DNA of 64,000 nucleotides, from positions 977 through 64,976 of the forward strand of contig NZ_AXUS01000017.1 in the NCBI RefSeq assembly GCF_000498755.1, written 5' to 3'. Every line of letters begins with the position of its first letter. Position 1 is the first letter of the stretch. Made by a program: the position numbers and the translations under genes. This document shows positions 21,287 to 29,097 of this stretch, in pieces. Source of the stretch: Clostridioides mangenotii TR (GTDB lineage Bacteria > Bacillota > Clostridia > Peptostreptococcales > Peptostreptococcaceae). The notes under the pieces are model-generated. The model worked only from the letters and a program-made list of their open reading frames with translations, made no database searches and was not told the origin of the DNA.

Positions 21287-21393
21287 ATTTAAATTTATTT
21301 TTAATAGATGAAAATAGAGGTTTTATCAAAGTTGATGAAGAAATTAACTTTATATACGGAAATATATTTATATCTAAATAAGAGAGGTATGTT

Positions 21394-22179
21394 ATGGAAG
21401 AAAAAAAAGTTATAGAGATAGCTGTAGATAAGATAGTTCCAAATCCATATCAGCCAAGAAAGGTTTTTTCACAAGTTTCATTGGAGGAATTAAGTAATTC
21501 TATAAAATCTTATGGAATACTTCAACCAATAACAGTTCGAGCTAAAGATGATAAATATGAATTGATTGCAGGTGAAAGAAGATTTAGAGCTGCAAAGCTT
21601 GCGGGCTTAGAAACTGTTCCGGGGATTGTTAATAATATGGATGATGAATCATCTGCAGTTTTAGCTTTATTAGAAAATTTGCAGAGGGAAGACCTAAACT
21701 TTATTGAGGAATCTATAGGTTATGATAATTTAATAAGAGAACACCATTTTACTCAACAACAGTTAGCTGAAAAGTTAGGAAAAAATCAGTCTACTATAGC
21801 CAACAAACTTAGAATACTAAAATTACCTAACGAGATAAAATCTAGTTTAATAGAAAATAGCTTAACAGAAAGACATGCAAGAGCGTTTCTTAAGTTACCT
21901 AACGAAGAACTGATGTTACAAGTTTTAGATAAAGTAATAAAAAATGAATTAACAGTTAAGAAGACAGAAAAACTGATTAAAGACATTTTAGAAGGTTTGA
22001 ACGATAACACAGATCAAGATAAAAAACAGAATATAAAAGGTGCTATGAGTATAAGAATATACCTAAATACTTTAAAGCAAGCCTTTGATGCTATAACTAA
22101 TACAGGTATTGAAGCCAAATATAATGAGATAGATAAGGGAGATTACATGGAAGTCATTGTCAAAATCCCTAAAAAATAG
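21394..22179 (+). CDS. noc: Nucleoid occlusion protein Noc
   Basis: A ParB-like CTPase clamp of 261 residues. The N-terminal ParB/Sulfiredoxin fold has the CTP-binding GERRFRAAK (about residues 57-65), and the central helix-turn-helix reads GKNQSTIANKLRILKL. The QSTIAN recognition helix is the Noc form; ParB has RPHITN. In Bacillus, Noc spreads from NBS sites to the membrane and blocks septation over the chromosome. A candidate NBS upstream and the neighbouring soj/spo0J pair agree. Confidence 0.93.
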   Translation: MEEKKVIEIAVDKIVPNPYQPRKVFSQVSLEELSNSIKSYGILQPITVRAKDDKYELIAGERRFRAAKLAGLETVPGIVNNMDDESSAVLALLENLQREDLNFIEESIGYDNLIREHHFTQQQLAEKLGKNQSTIANKLRILKLPNEIKSSLIENSLTERHARAFLKLPNEELMLQVLDKVIKNELTVKKTEKLIKDILEGLNDNTDQDKKQNIKGAMSIRIYLNTLKQAFDAITNTGIEAKYNEIDKGDYMEVIVKIPKK

Positions 22180-22207
22180 AGATTACTGTGTATCAGTAAT
22201 CTTTTTT
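22180..22207 (+). terminator. noc terminator
   Basis: A perfect 9-bp stem AGATTACTG/CAGTAATCT with a 5-base loop and T6, directly after the noc stop codon, separates noc from parA. Confidence 0.92.
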
Positions 22208-22210
22208 ATT

Positions 22211-22274
22211 ATAAATACTTTAAAATGGTATTTATGATAAAGTATTTATAATAAAAAGATAGTTTAAACTATCT
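22211..22274. repeat. Inverted repeat and 18-bp palindrome upstream of parA
   Basis: An inverted repeat ATAAATACTTTA/TAAAGTATTTAT (22211-22222, 22238-22249) is followed by the perfect palindrome AGATAGTTTAAACTATCT (22257-22274). A TATAAT lies at 22247-22252 between them, with no good -35. The palindrome could be an operator for parAB; no T-run follows, so it is unlikely to be a terminator. Confidence 0.6.
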
Positions 22275-22316
22275 AGCATAAATAGAATATCAAAAGCAAA
22301 TAGAGAGGTGAATCCC

Positions 22317-23090
22317 ATGGGAAAAGTTATTGCTGTTTTTAATCAAAAAGGCGGCGTTGGAAAAACCACTACAAATGTAAACTTGAGCGCAAGTATTGCA
22401 CAAATAGGCAAAAAGGTGCTAGTTTTAGACCTAGATCCACAGGGAAATACAACTAGTGGATATGGAATTGATAAAAATGAAGTAGAAAATACAATATACG
22501 AAGTAATGTTAGATGGTACAGATATAAAAGAGGCTATAATTTCTACAGAGTTTGAAAATGTAGATATAGTGGCATCTGCTACAGAATTAGCTGGTGCTGA
22601 AATAGAGTTGTCAGAAATCGACGATAGAGAATTTATACTTAAAAAAGCTCTGTCTGGGGTGAAAGATAACTACGATTACATATTTATAGATTGCCCACCT
22701 TCTTTAGGCATGTTGACTATAAACTCTCTTACATCAGTAGACAGTGTCCTTATACCTATACAGTGTGAATATTACGCACTTGAAGGGGTAAGTCAGCTGA
22801 TGGAGACAATAAAGCTAGTTAAGTCTAGATTAAACCCTAATTTAGAAATACAGGGCGTTGTGCTTAGTATGTTCGATGGTAGGGCAAATCTGTCTATACA
22901 GGTTGTAGAAGAAGTTAAAAAGTATTTCAAAGGAAGTGTATATACTAGCTTAATCCCTAGAAATGTAAGATTAGCAGAGGCACCGAGTCATGGTAAGCCT
23001 GCGATTTACTACGATAGCAGATGTAAAGGATCTTTAGCTTACTTAGATTTAGCAGAAGAGTTTATATTTTTAGAGGAGGATGAGATATAG
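22317..23090 (+). CDS. parA: Chromosome partitioning ATPase ParA/Soj
   Basis: A 257-residue deviant-Walker ATPase. Its P-loop is FNQKGGVGKTTTNVNLSAS at residues 8-26 and carries the signature Lys. The switch region LVLDLDPQGNTTSGYG and DYIFIDCPPSLGMLT follow. It works with ParB and parS in origin segregation; Soj also regulates DnaA. The ATG at 22317 is chosen because the GAGAGGTG site (22303-22310) covers the earlier GTG. parB starts one base after the stop. Confidence 0.95.
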   Translation: MGKVIAVFNQKGGVGKTTTNVNLSASIAQIGKKVLVLDLDPQGNTTSGYGIDKNEVENTIYEVMLDGTDIKEAIISTEFENVDIVASATELAGAEIELSEIDDREFILKKALSGVKDNYDYIFIDCPPSLGMLTINSLTSVDSVLIPIQCEYYALEGVSQLMETIKLVKSRLNPNLEIQGVVLSMFDGRANLSIQVVEEVKKYFKGSVYTSLIPRNVRLAEAPSHGKPAIYYDSRCKGSLAYLDLAEEFIFLEEDEI

Positions 23091-23959
23091 ATGGAGAAGA
23101 AAACAAAGAGAAGCAATAGACTGGGGAAGGGACTTAGTGCACTTATTCCAGATACTTATGAAGAAATAAATCATAAAGATATAGTTAATATAGAATTAGA
23201 TAAAATATATCCAAATAATACTCAGCCTAGAAAAGTATTTGACCAAGAGAAAATAGAAATTCTAAGTGAATCGATAAAAAATCACGGAGTTCTTCAACCT
23301 ATAGTTGTAAAGCCAGACGATGAGAATAAATATATGATTATTGCTGGAGAGAGAAGATACAGAGCTTCAAAGCTCGCTAAAAAGAAGGATATCCCAGTTG
23401 TAGTAAAAGATATCCCGATGAAAAGTGTAATGGAGATAGCGCTTATAGAGAACCTTCAAAGAGAGAATTTAAACTCAATAGAAGAAGCATTGGCATATAA
23501 AGGATTAATTGATCATTACAATGTCACACAAGAGGAGATCTCAGAAGCAGTTGGAAAAAGTAGACCTCATATTACAAATACATTAAGACTGTTAAATCTA
23601 GCAGAAGAAGTAAGAATTATGATAGACGATGCTAGAATAACAGCAGGTCACGGTAAAGCACTTTTAAAAATTACAGACAAAGATGTTCAGATAAAATTAG
23701 CAAACAGAATAGTTGAAGAAGAATTATCTGTAAGAGAAGTTGAAGCAATTGCTAAGAAGATATGTGAAGGTAAAGAATTAGAAGAGCCAAAAAATCAAAA
23801 GAAGAGAAAGATATGTTTATAGTTGATGTAGAAGATAAACTTATGAATGTATTTGGAACAAAAGTTAATATATCTAGGGGAAAAAGAAAAGGTAAGATAG
23901 AAATAGAGTACTACAATGATGAGGACTTAAACAATATAATATCAATGATAATAGAGTAA
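23091..23959 (+). CDS. parB: Chromosome partitioning protein ParB/Spo0J, frameshifted near its C-terminal domain
   Basis: A CTPase clamp that binds parS and loads condensin. The main frame (23091-23822) has the N-terminal motif RLGKGLSALIP, the CTP site GERRYRASK and the parS-reading helix GKSRPHITNTLRLL. It stops after 243 residues with a non-family tail. The missing dimerisation domain (MFIVDVEDKLMNVFGTKVNI, then KGKIEIEYY) continues in another frame from about 23795 to the stop at 23957. One more A in the A6 run at 23789-23794 would restore one protein of about 289 residues. Confidence 0.92.
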
Positions 23960-23990
23960 TATTAAATTCATATAACTGGAGGATTTAGAT

Positions 23991-25136
23991 ATGATTTATT
24001 TTGACAATGCAGCTACTACGTACCCAAAACCTGAAGAGGTATACGATGCAGTTTACGATTGTATGAAAAATTACTGTGCAAATCCAGGCAGAGCAGGTCA
24101 CAAATTAGCTATGAAATCTGCTAGAAAAATTTATGATGCAAGAGAAAATATTGCCAAGCTATTTAATGTAGACAACCCAATGACAATCGTATTTACTCAT
24201 AATGCTACAGATTCTTTAAACTTAGCAATTAAAGGTGTTTTAAAAAGCGGCGACCATGTAATTACTACGAGTATGGAGCACAACTCAGTTATAAGACCGA
24301 TAAAGGCACTTGAAAGTAAAGGTGTAGAAAACACAGTAGTACAGTGTGATAAAGAAGGAGTATTAAATCCAGAAGATATAGAAAAAGCAATAAAAGATAA
24401 TACAAAACTTATAGTGACAACACATGCTTCAAATGTGTGTGGGACACTTATAGATATAAAAACTGTAGGAGAAATAGCAAATAAATATGGAATTTTATTT
24501 TTAGTAGATGCCTCTCAAACAGCAGGCGTATACAACATAGATGTAAAAGAGATGAATATTGACATGTTAGCTATGCCTGGACATAAATGTTTACTTGGAC
24601 CACAAGGTACAGGAGTTCTTTATGTAAAAGAAGACCTTAAACTAAATATTTTAAAAGAGGGCGGAACAGGAAGTAAATCTGAAGAATTAACTCAACCAGA
24701 ATTATTTCCCGATAAATATGAATCAGGTACTCACAACACACCAGGTATAGTAGGATTAAACGAAGGTGTTAAATTTGTATTATACAAAGGAACAGATAGA
24801 ATAAGAGCACAAGAAGAAGAATTATGTGACTACATGCTTGAAAAACTAAGAGAAATAGAAGATATAAAAATATACGGTCCAGAAGACAGCAAAAAGAGAG
24901 CAGCAGTTATAGCTCTAAATATAGGGGATATGGACTCAGGAGAAGTAACATTTATATTAGATAATGAGTTTGATATAGCTACAAGATCGGGTATTCACTG
25001 TTCACCGCTAGCGCACTCTACACTTGGAACACTAGAGCAGGGGGCAGTTAGATTCAGTATGGGGTACTTCAATACAACATATGAAATAGATAAAGCAATA
25101 AAGGCATTGAAAATAATATCTGAAAATAGGGAATAA
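23991..25136 (+). CDS. Class V aminotransferase (cysteine desulfurase-like, EF2568 family)
   Basis: A PLP enzyme of 381 residues resembling SufS/Csd. Features are FDNAATTYPKP at the N terminus, HNATDSLNLAIKG, the Lys region MPGHKCLLGPQGTGVLYV, and a Cys-containing loop RSGIHCSPLAHSTLGT near residue 340. The conserved Cys suggests removal of S or Se from cysteine or selenocysteine. The exact substrate is unknown. The selenium-linked yedF and DUF3343 genes nearby make a chalcogen role attractive. The end of the gene lies within the left arm of the giant hairpin at 25131. Confidence 0.88.
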   Translation: MIYFDNAATTYPKPEEVYDAVYDCMKNYCANPGRAGHKLAMKSARKIYDARENIAKLFNVDNPMTIVFTHNATDSLNLAIKGVLKSGDHVITTSMEHNSVIRPIKALESKGVENTVVQCDKEGVLNPEDIEKAIKDNTKLIVTTHASNVCGTLIDIKTVGEIANKYGILFLVDASQTAGVYNIDVKEMNIDMLAMPGHKCLLGPQGTGVLYVKEDLKLNILKEGGTGSKSEELTQPELFPDKYESGTHNTPGIVGLNEGVKFVLYKGTDRIRAQEEELCDYMLEKLREIEDIKIYGPEDSKKRAAVIALNIGDMDSGEVTFILDNEFDIATRSGIHCSPLAHSTLGTLEQGAVRFSMGYFNTTYEIDKAIKALKIISENRE

Positions 25137-25270
25137 ATCGGCAAAATCGAGAAAGAGACATATGTGAATGATAGATAATTGTTGTGAGCTAGCAGTCGAA
25201 ACGAGCTAGACATACACAACAATTTACCATCGTCCTCATATGTCTCTTTCTCGATTTTGCCGATTTATTC
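25131..25270. repeat. 140-base hairpin with 34-bp perfect arms
   Basis: Positions 25131-25164 and 25237-25270 are perfect reverse complements (34 bp). Inside them a partly paired stretch leads to a 10-bp stem AATTGTTGTG/CACAACAATT, and inside that CTAGC/GCTAG with TCG-AAA-CGA at the tip. The left arm begins at the last codon of the aminotransferase gene. No coding sequence is visible. It is far longer than an intrinsic terminator and lacks a T-run after the arm. Confidence 0.95.
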
Positions 25271-25374
25271 AGTATATTGAGATATGCTTTTTTCGCCTCA
25301 AGGTGGAAGAGCAAAAAGGATAAGGTATTCATGGATATAAGGAAGCTATAAGAAATAAGATAGCTGAAAGATAT

Positions 25375-25455
25375 AAAGACGACAGGAGATGGTTGTGCAT
25401 GTCTAGCTCGCCTCGACTGCTAGCTCACAACCAAATCCTATCGTCTTTATTTTTC
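25375..25455 (+). repeat. Second hairpin carrying an inverted copy of the same 40-base core
   Basis: Imperfect 16-base arms (25375-25390 with 25433-25448, about 12 pairs) enclose GGTTGTG/CACAACC. The core 25392-25431 is the reverse complement of 25181-25220 at 37 of 40 positions. ATTTTTCC follows, so on the plus strand it could end transcription. The 104 bases between the two hairpins have no supported gene, only a weak AGCTAT/ATAGCT stem. Confidence 0.85.
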
Positions 25456-25486
25456 CAATTATTTTATGTATCTTACACCAATGTAC

Positions 25487-26104
25487 CTACAGATAATCAT
25501 TTTCTTCTAGTACTGTATGACCGCTTTCGTAGTTTTTACCATCGACTGTAAGTTTTATTTTGCTTACACCAAGATTTTCTTTGAAAGTTTTAGCAACTGC
25601 ATCTAAAGTAAGTGTTTCTGCATCACTTCCTAGATTGCTGTTCATAAAACTTGAGCTTACGTCTAATAACCCTACTGTAGATCCATCAACGTCTTTCTTT
25701 TCGAATGAGTTAATGCTTGAATTTGGTATTATTTTTTGTTTGATTAGTTCGCTGTATAAAGAATTTGCATCTACTGAAGCCAATGCAACATCTTTTTTAA
25801 CTAGTGAACCATTGTCTAAGTCTATAGTGTACACTGATGCGTTAGTCTCTTCTTTTTTAGGAGTATCAGTATTTTCAGCGCCTTTTGAACTTGTATTGTT
25901 TTTGCTAGTTTCTTTATCTTTAGAATCTTCATTAGTTGAAGTATCCTCTTCTTCAGCGTCTTTTTCATCTGAAGCAGGTTCCTCCACACTTGAATTATTG
26001 TTGTTGTCTGTTTGATCATTTTCACTATTGTTGTTGCTGCATCCAAATGCAAATACCGCAACAGATAGTATACTTAATATTAATAGTACTTTCTTTTTTA
26101 ACAT
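25487..26104 (-). CDS. GerM-domain lipoprotein
   Basis: A 205-residue lipoprotein. The signal peptide ends in a lipobox (VFAFGC, Cys at residue 22), and a low-complexity linker rich in Asn, Ser, Glu and Asp (about 23-90) would reach across the wall. A C-terminal GerMN-type domain (about 95-205) carries SLYSELIKQKIIPN and LTLDAVAKTFKENL. GerMN domains occur in spore germination/assembly and envelope proteins; the precise job is not known. The gene is divergent from the rstA-like regulator, sharing a 270-base control region. Confidence 0.82.
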   Translation of the reverse strand: MLKKKVLLILSILSVAVFAFGCSNNNSENDQTDNNNNSSVEEPASDEKDAEEEDTSTNEDSKDKETSKNNTSSKGAENTDTPKKEETNASVYTIDLDNGSLVKKDVALASVDANSLYSELIKQKIIPNSSINSFEKKDVDGSTVGLLDVSSSFMNSNLGSDAETLTLDAVAKTFKENLGVSKIKLTVDGKNYESGHTVLEENDYL

Positions 26105-26189
26105 GTTTTAACACCTCTTTCTTTTTATCTATTATATCATAAACTAAGCAATTGTATAATGAAATACAAAAATGGAACAAAATGTAAAC

Positions 26190-26203
26190 GTATACATGTA
26201 TAC
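26190..26203. promoter_or_regulatory. Palindrome in the gerM-like/rstA-like control region
   Basis: GTATACATGTATAC is a perfect 14-bp palindrome in the divergent spacer. Its central TATACATGTATA recurs downstream of the regulator gene at 27680-27691. It may be an operator for the regulator; the spacer otherwise contains AT-rich promoter-like sequence (TATAAT near 26330-26345). Confidence 0.6.
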
Positions 26204-26374
26204 AAATTATCAATCTAAGAAAATGTAACAAATTGGGGTCAATTTTTTTGTAATATACTTTTAACATTCATAAATATATGTAAAAATTACAATATTATCA
26301 AATTAAGTAGTGTTTTAAAATAATATAAGTTATAATTATATTATAAAAAACGTCTTCAATGAGGTGATTATAAT

Positions 26375-27667
26375 ATGGAAATATTAAGTCTTGGTGAAAA
26401 AATAAAAAAACTAAGAAAAGAAAAAAACATGACATTAAAAGAACTTGCAGGAGATAGAATAACTGCAGCTCAGATAAGCCATATAGAAAGAGATAAGTCT
26501 CATACTAGTTATGACTTACTGGAATATTTGAGTGATAAATTAGGAGTTAGCGTTGAATACTTACTAGAAAATAAAGAGATGCAGTCGAAGAAATTGACTG
26601 ATAACCTAATTCTAAAAATTGAAATTTACATAAATAAAGGAAAATTAGCTGAAGCAGAGGAGACTATAGGTAAGACATTAGATATTTGTAAAAAATACGA
26701 TTTAGTAGAAAATTACGGTAGATGTAGTTTTTTATTGGCAAATATTAGATTAAAGCAAGAACAATACGATTTGGCGGTTGTAAATTTTGAAAAGGCTTTA
26801 TATTTCTTTATAAGAAAGAATGATAAAATTAATATTTTTAACTGTTATTTAAATATAGGCATGGTTTATATGAAACAAAATCTTTACGGAGTTGCAATTA
26901 CACATTTTAATTTCGCTGAGGAATTGATAGCTGAAAATAAATTTGATGATTACAATACTTATAAAGACCTGTACAGTAAAATGGCAATATGTTACATAAA
27001 AACAAATAAGCCAAATAAGTCTTTATTTTATGTAGATAAAGTAAATGAATTGGACTGTAGAAATGGTGTAGATAGCGAAGTGGATTTATTAGTTCTAAAG
27101 GCTAATAATTTATTTAAATTAGGAAAATTAGAAGAGTCTAAGATTTTATTTAAAAAGGCATTGAAATTATTAGAAGGTGATAATGATAAGAATATACTTG
27201 CTGATGTATATTTAAATATTTCAGATGTATATACACACCTAGGAAATGTAGATAAAGTTATAGAGTATTCTCAGAGGGCGTATGATATAAAAACAGATTC
27301 TGGTGGCGATCATATGATGGAAGGTTTATTTAAAATAATCTCTGCATATATACAAAAGAGTGACTATACGCTTGCAAAAAAATACTGTAAAATTGCATTG
27401 GCTGCATCAATAAAAAACAAAGATAAAATAAGTGAATACAAGGTATTAAAAAAATATTCTGATATTTGTAGAGAGCAAGGAGAATCTAACTTATCTGTCG
27501 AATACTTAACAAAGAGTATCGATATAGTATCGTCTCTAGGTGATCGTAAGGTACTTGCTGGAATGTATATAGATATGGGAAAAATATATTCAAATATATC
27601 AAAGGATAGAGAACTTGAATACTATCAAAAAGGACTAGATATGTACAAAGATCTCGAAATTATTTAA
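26375..27667 (+). CDS. rstA: HTH-XRE / TPR regulator, RstA-like
   Basis: A 430-residue cytoplasmic regulator. An N-terminal Xre helix-turn-helix (GEKIKKLRKEKNMTLKELAG, ISHIERDKSHTSYDLLEYLS, residues 6-66) precedes a long array of tetratricopeptide repeats (about 75-430; for example FNCYLNIGMVYMKQNLYGVA, ADVYLNISDVYTHLGNVDKV). This is the layout of peptide-sensing RRNPP-type regulators. RstA of C. difficile controls sporulation and toxins and, as far as I recall, lies in a similar neighbourhood near soj/spo0J. The match is by architecture and synteny, so orthology is likely but unproven. Confidence 0.75.
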   Translation: MEILSLGEKIKKLRKEKNMTLKELAGDRITAAQISHIERDKSHTSYDLLEYLSDKLGVSVEYLLENKEMQSKKLTDNLILKIEIYINKGKLAEAEETIGKTLDICKKYDLVENYGRCSFLLANIRLKQEQYDLAVVNFEKALYFFIRKNDKINIFNCYLNIGMVYMKQNLYGVAITHFNFAEELIAENKFDDYNTYKDLYSKMAICYIKTNKPNKSLFYVDKVNELDCRNGVDSEVDLLVLKANNLFKLGKLEESKILFKKALKLLEGDNDKNILADVYLNISDVYTHLGNVDKVIEYSQRAYDIKTDSGGDHMMEGLFKIISAYIQKSDYTLAKKYCKIALAASIKNKDKISEYKVLKKYSDICREQGESNLSVEYLTKSIDIVSSLGDRKVLAGMYIDMGKIYSNISKDRELEYYQKGLDMYKDLEII

Positions 27668-27676
27668 GAAAGATAC

Positions 27677-27694
27677 ATCTATACATGTATAGAT
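27677..27694. promoter_or_regulatory. 18-bp palindrome between rstA-like gene and yedF
   Basis: ATCTATACATGTATAGAT is a perfect palindrome that shares TATACATGTATA with the site upstream of the regulator. It lies 90 bases before yedF, in a position suited to control of yedF. Confidence 0.6.
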
Positions 27695-27783
27695 ACAATC
27701 TATAACACTAAGTTTGTATATATGATACTATTATTATGTATAGAAAAATGTATTTTAAACTTTAATATAGAGGAGATTTTAAC

Positions 27784-28386
27784 ATGAGAGTAGAAGTAGA
27801 TGCTAGAGGGTTAGCATGCCCTAAACCAGTTATAAATACTAAAAAAGAGCTAGAAAAATTAAGTGAGGGTATTGTAATTACAACTGTAGATAATAAAATG
27901 GCAAAAGAGAATTTGCTAAAATTGGCAAAATCCCTAAATTTAGAGTCGAATATAGTTAAAGATGAGGAAGATTTGATAACTATAGAGATATCTAAAAATG
28001 GAGAAACTTGTGAATTAGCAGAAGCGATTATTGAAGAAAATGATGATTTAGAAAATAGATGTATATTTATAACTAAAGATTCAATGGGCTCGGGAAATGA
28101 TGAATTAGGACAAGTTCTTATAAAAGGATTCATTTATACTCTTACAGAGACAAAACCATATCCAAAGAGCATACTCCTTGTAAATGGTGGTATAAAATTG
28201 AGTACAGTAAACGAAGACACGATTGGAAATCTTAAAATCCTTGAAGAAGCAGGGGTTGAAGTCCTTTCATGTGGAACTTGTTTAGATTACTATGACTTAA
28301 AAGATGGACTTAAAGTTGGAAGTGTGACAAATATGTACAGCATAGTAGAGGCTTTAAAAAATTCATCAAATACTATAACAATATAA
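27784..28386 (+). CDS. yedF: Sulfurtransferase-like selenium metabolism protein YedF
   Basis: A 200-residue two-domain protein. The N-terminal TusA/SirA domain has the Cys-Pro motif (DARGLACPKPVINTKKEL, residues 6-23); the C-terminal DsrE-like domain has LLVNGGIKLST and a Cys pair region VLSCGTCLDYYDL. YedF proteins are found with selenium-using genomes and are thought to carry S or Se. It is followed by DUF3343, its usual partner, and the class V aminotransferase 2.6 kb upstream could be the donor. Confidence 0.9.
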   Translation: MRVEVDARGLACPKPVINTKKELEKLSEGIVITTVDNKMAKENLLKLAKSLNLESNIVKDEEDLITIEISKNGETCELAEAIIEENDDLENRCIFITKDSMGSGNDELGQVLIKGFIYTLTETKPYPKSILLVNGGIKLSTVNEDTIGNLKILEEAGVEVLSCGTCLDYYDLKDGLKVGSVTNMYSIVEALKNSSNTITI

Positions 28387-28509
28387 ATAAACCATTAAGT
28401 ATAATATACCTATTAAAAAATATATTTTAAAACAAATGAAATAATTAAAAATGGTTATATAAAAATAAAATATTATAGGAAACAATATAATGTCAGAGGG
28501 GAAATTATT

Positions 28510-28770
28510 ATGAAAGAAATGTATATTGTGTCCTTTAATTCAACTCATCATGCTATAAGATCAGAAAAACTAATAAAAGAGCACGAAGTTACTATCACAA
28601 TGTTGCCCACACCAAGAGAAATTTCTGCTAGCTGTGGGCTTTCTGTTAAATTTTTAAAAGATGATTTAGAGATTATAAAAAAAATACTTACAGACAATGA
28701 GATTGATTTTAAAGGAATTTACCACATAGATAAGAAAGAAGATGGAACTAAAGAAGTAAATGAGATTTAA
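28510..28770 (+). CDS. DUF3343 protein (putative Se/S carrier-like)
   Basis: An 86-residue protein with the DUF3343 pattern: VSFNSTHHAIRSEKLIKEH, LPTPREISASCGLSVKF with a single conserved Cys, and an IYHI C-terminal strand. Such proteins occur near selenium metabolism genes and have been proposed as Se or S carriers. It lies 123 bases after yedF with its own ribosome binding site (GAGGGG), possibly in the same transcript. Confidence 0.85.
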   Translation: MKEMYIVSFNSTHHAIRSEKLIKEHEVTITMLPTPREISASCGLSVKFLKDDLEIIKKILTDNEIDFKGIYHIDKKEDGTKEVNEI

Positions 28771-28790
28771 TAGTAGGAGGTAAAATATCT

Positions 28791-28979
28791 ATGCCGATGG
28801 ATTTGAAAATAGGTGACATCGTAGAATTAAAAAAACAGCATGCGTGTGGTTGCAAGGAGTTTGAAATAACCAGGATAGGTATGGATATAAAAATTAAATG
28901 TATGAATTGTTCTAGACTCATAATGTTGGATAGAGAGACATTAGAGAAAAGGGTTAAAAAGCTAATTAGAAAAGAATAA
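28791..28979 (+). CDS. DUF951 family protein
   Basis: A 62-residue protein matching DUF951: MDLKIGDIVELKKQHACGCKEFEITRIGMDIKIKC in outline, with CGC, C and CxxC-like cysteines (CGCKE, KIKCMNC) that suggest a small zinc- or nucleic-acid-binding fold. Function is unknown. It follows DUF3343 by 20 bases with a strong GGAGG, so the two are cotranscribed. Confidence 0.85.
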   Translation: MPMDLKIGDIVELKKQHACGCKEFEITRIGMDIKIKCMNCSRLIMLDRETLEKRVKKLIRKE

Positions 28980-29097
28980 TAATCTAGCATACAATTATAA
29001 CTTAAAATATAAATCATTTAGATTTTATCAGCTGTGTTCTATTGTATGAAAAATAGTTTCTTCAAAATGAAGAAGCATTTTCATGGGGGTGCTTTAA

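Noticed and set aside
21198-21368. Open frame ending FIKVDEEINFIYGNIFISK between rsmG and noc
   Set aside because: It has no ATG, GTG or TTG start and overlaps rsmG; at most a remnant. The useful signal there is the Noc site.
25271-25374. Short peptides between the two hairpins (for example GYKEAIRNKIAERYKDD)
   Set aside because: No start and no ribosome binding site, and the frame ends in the hairpin. It may be a gene scrap but cannot be assigned.
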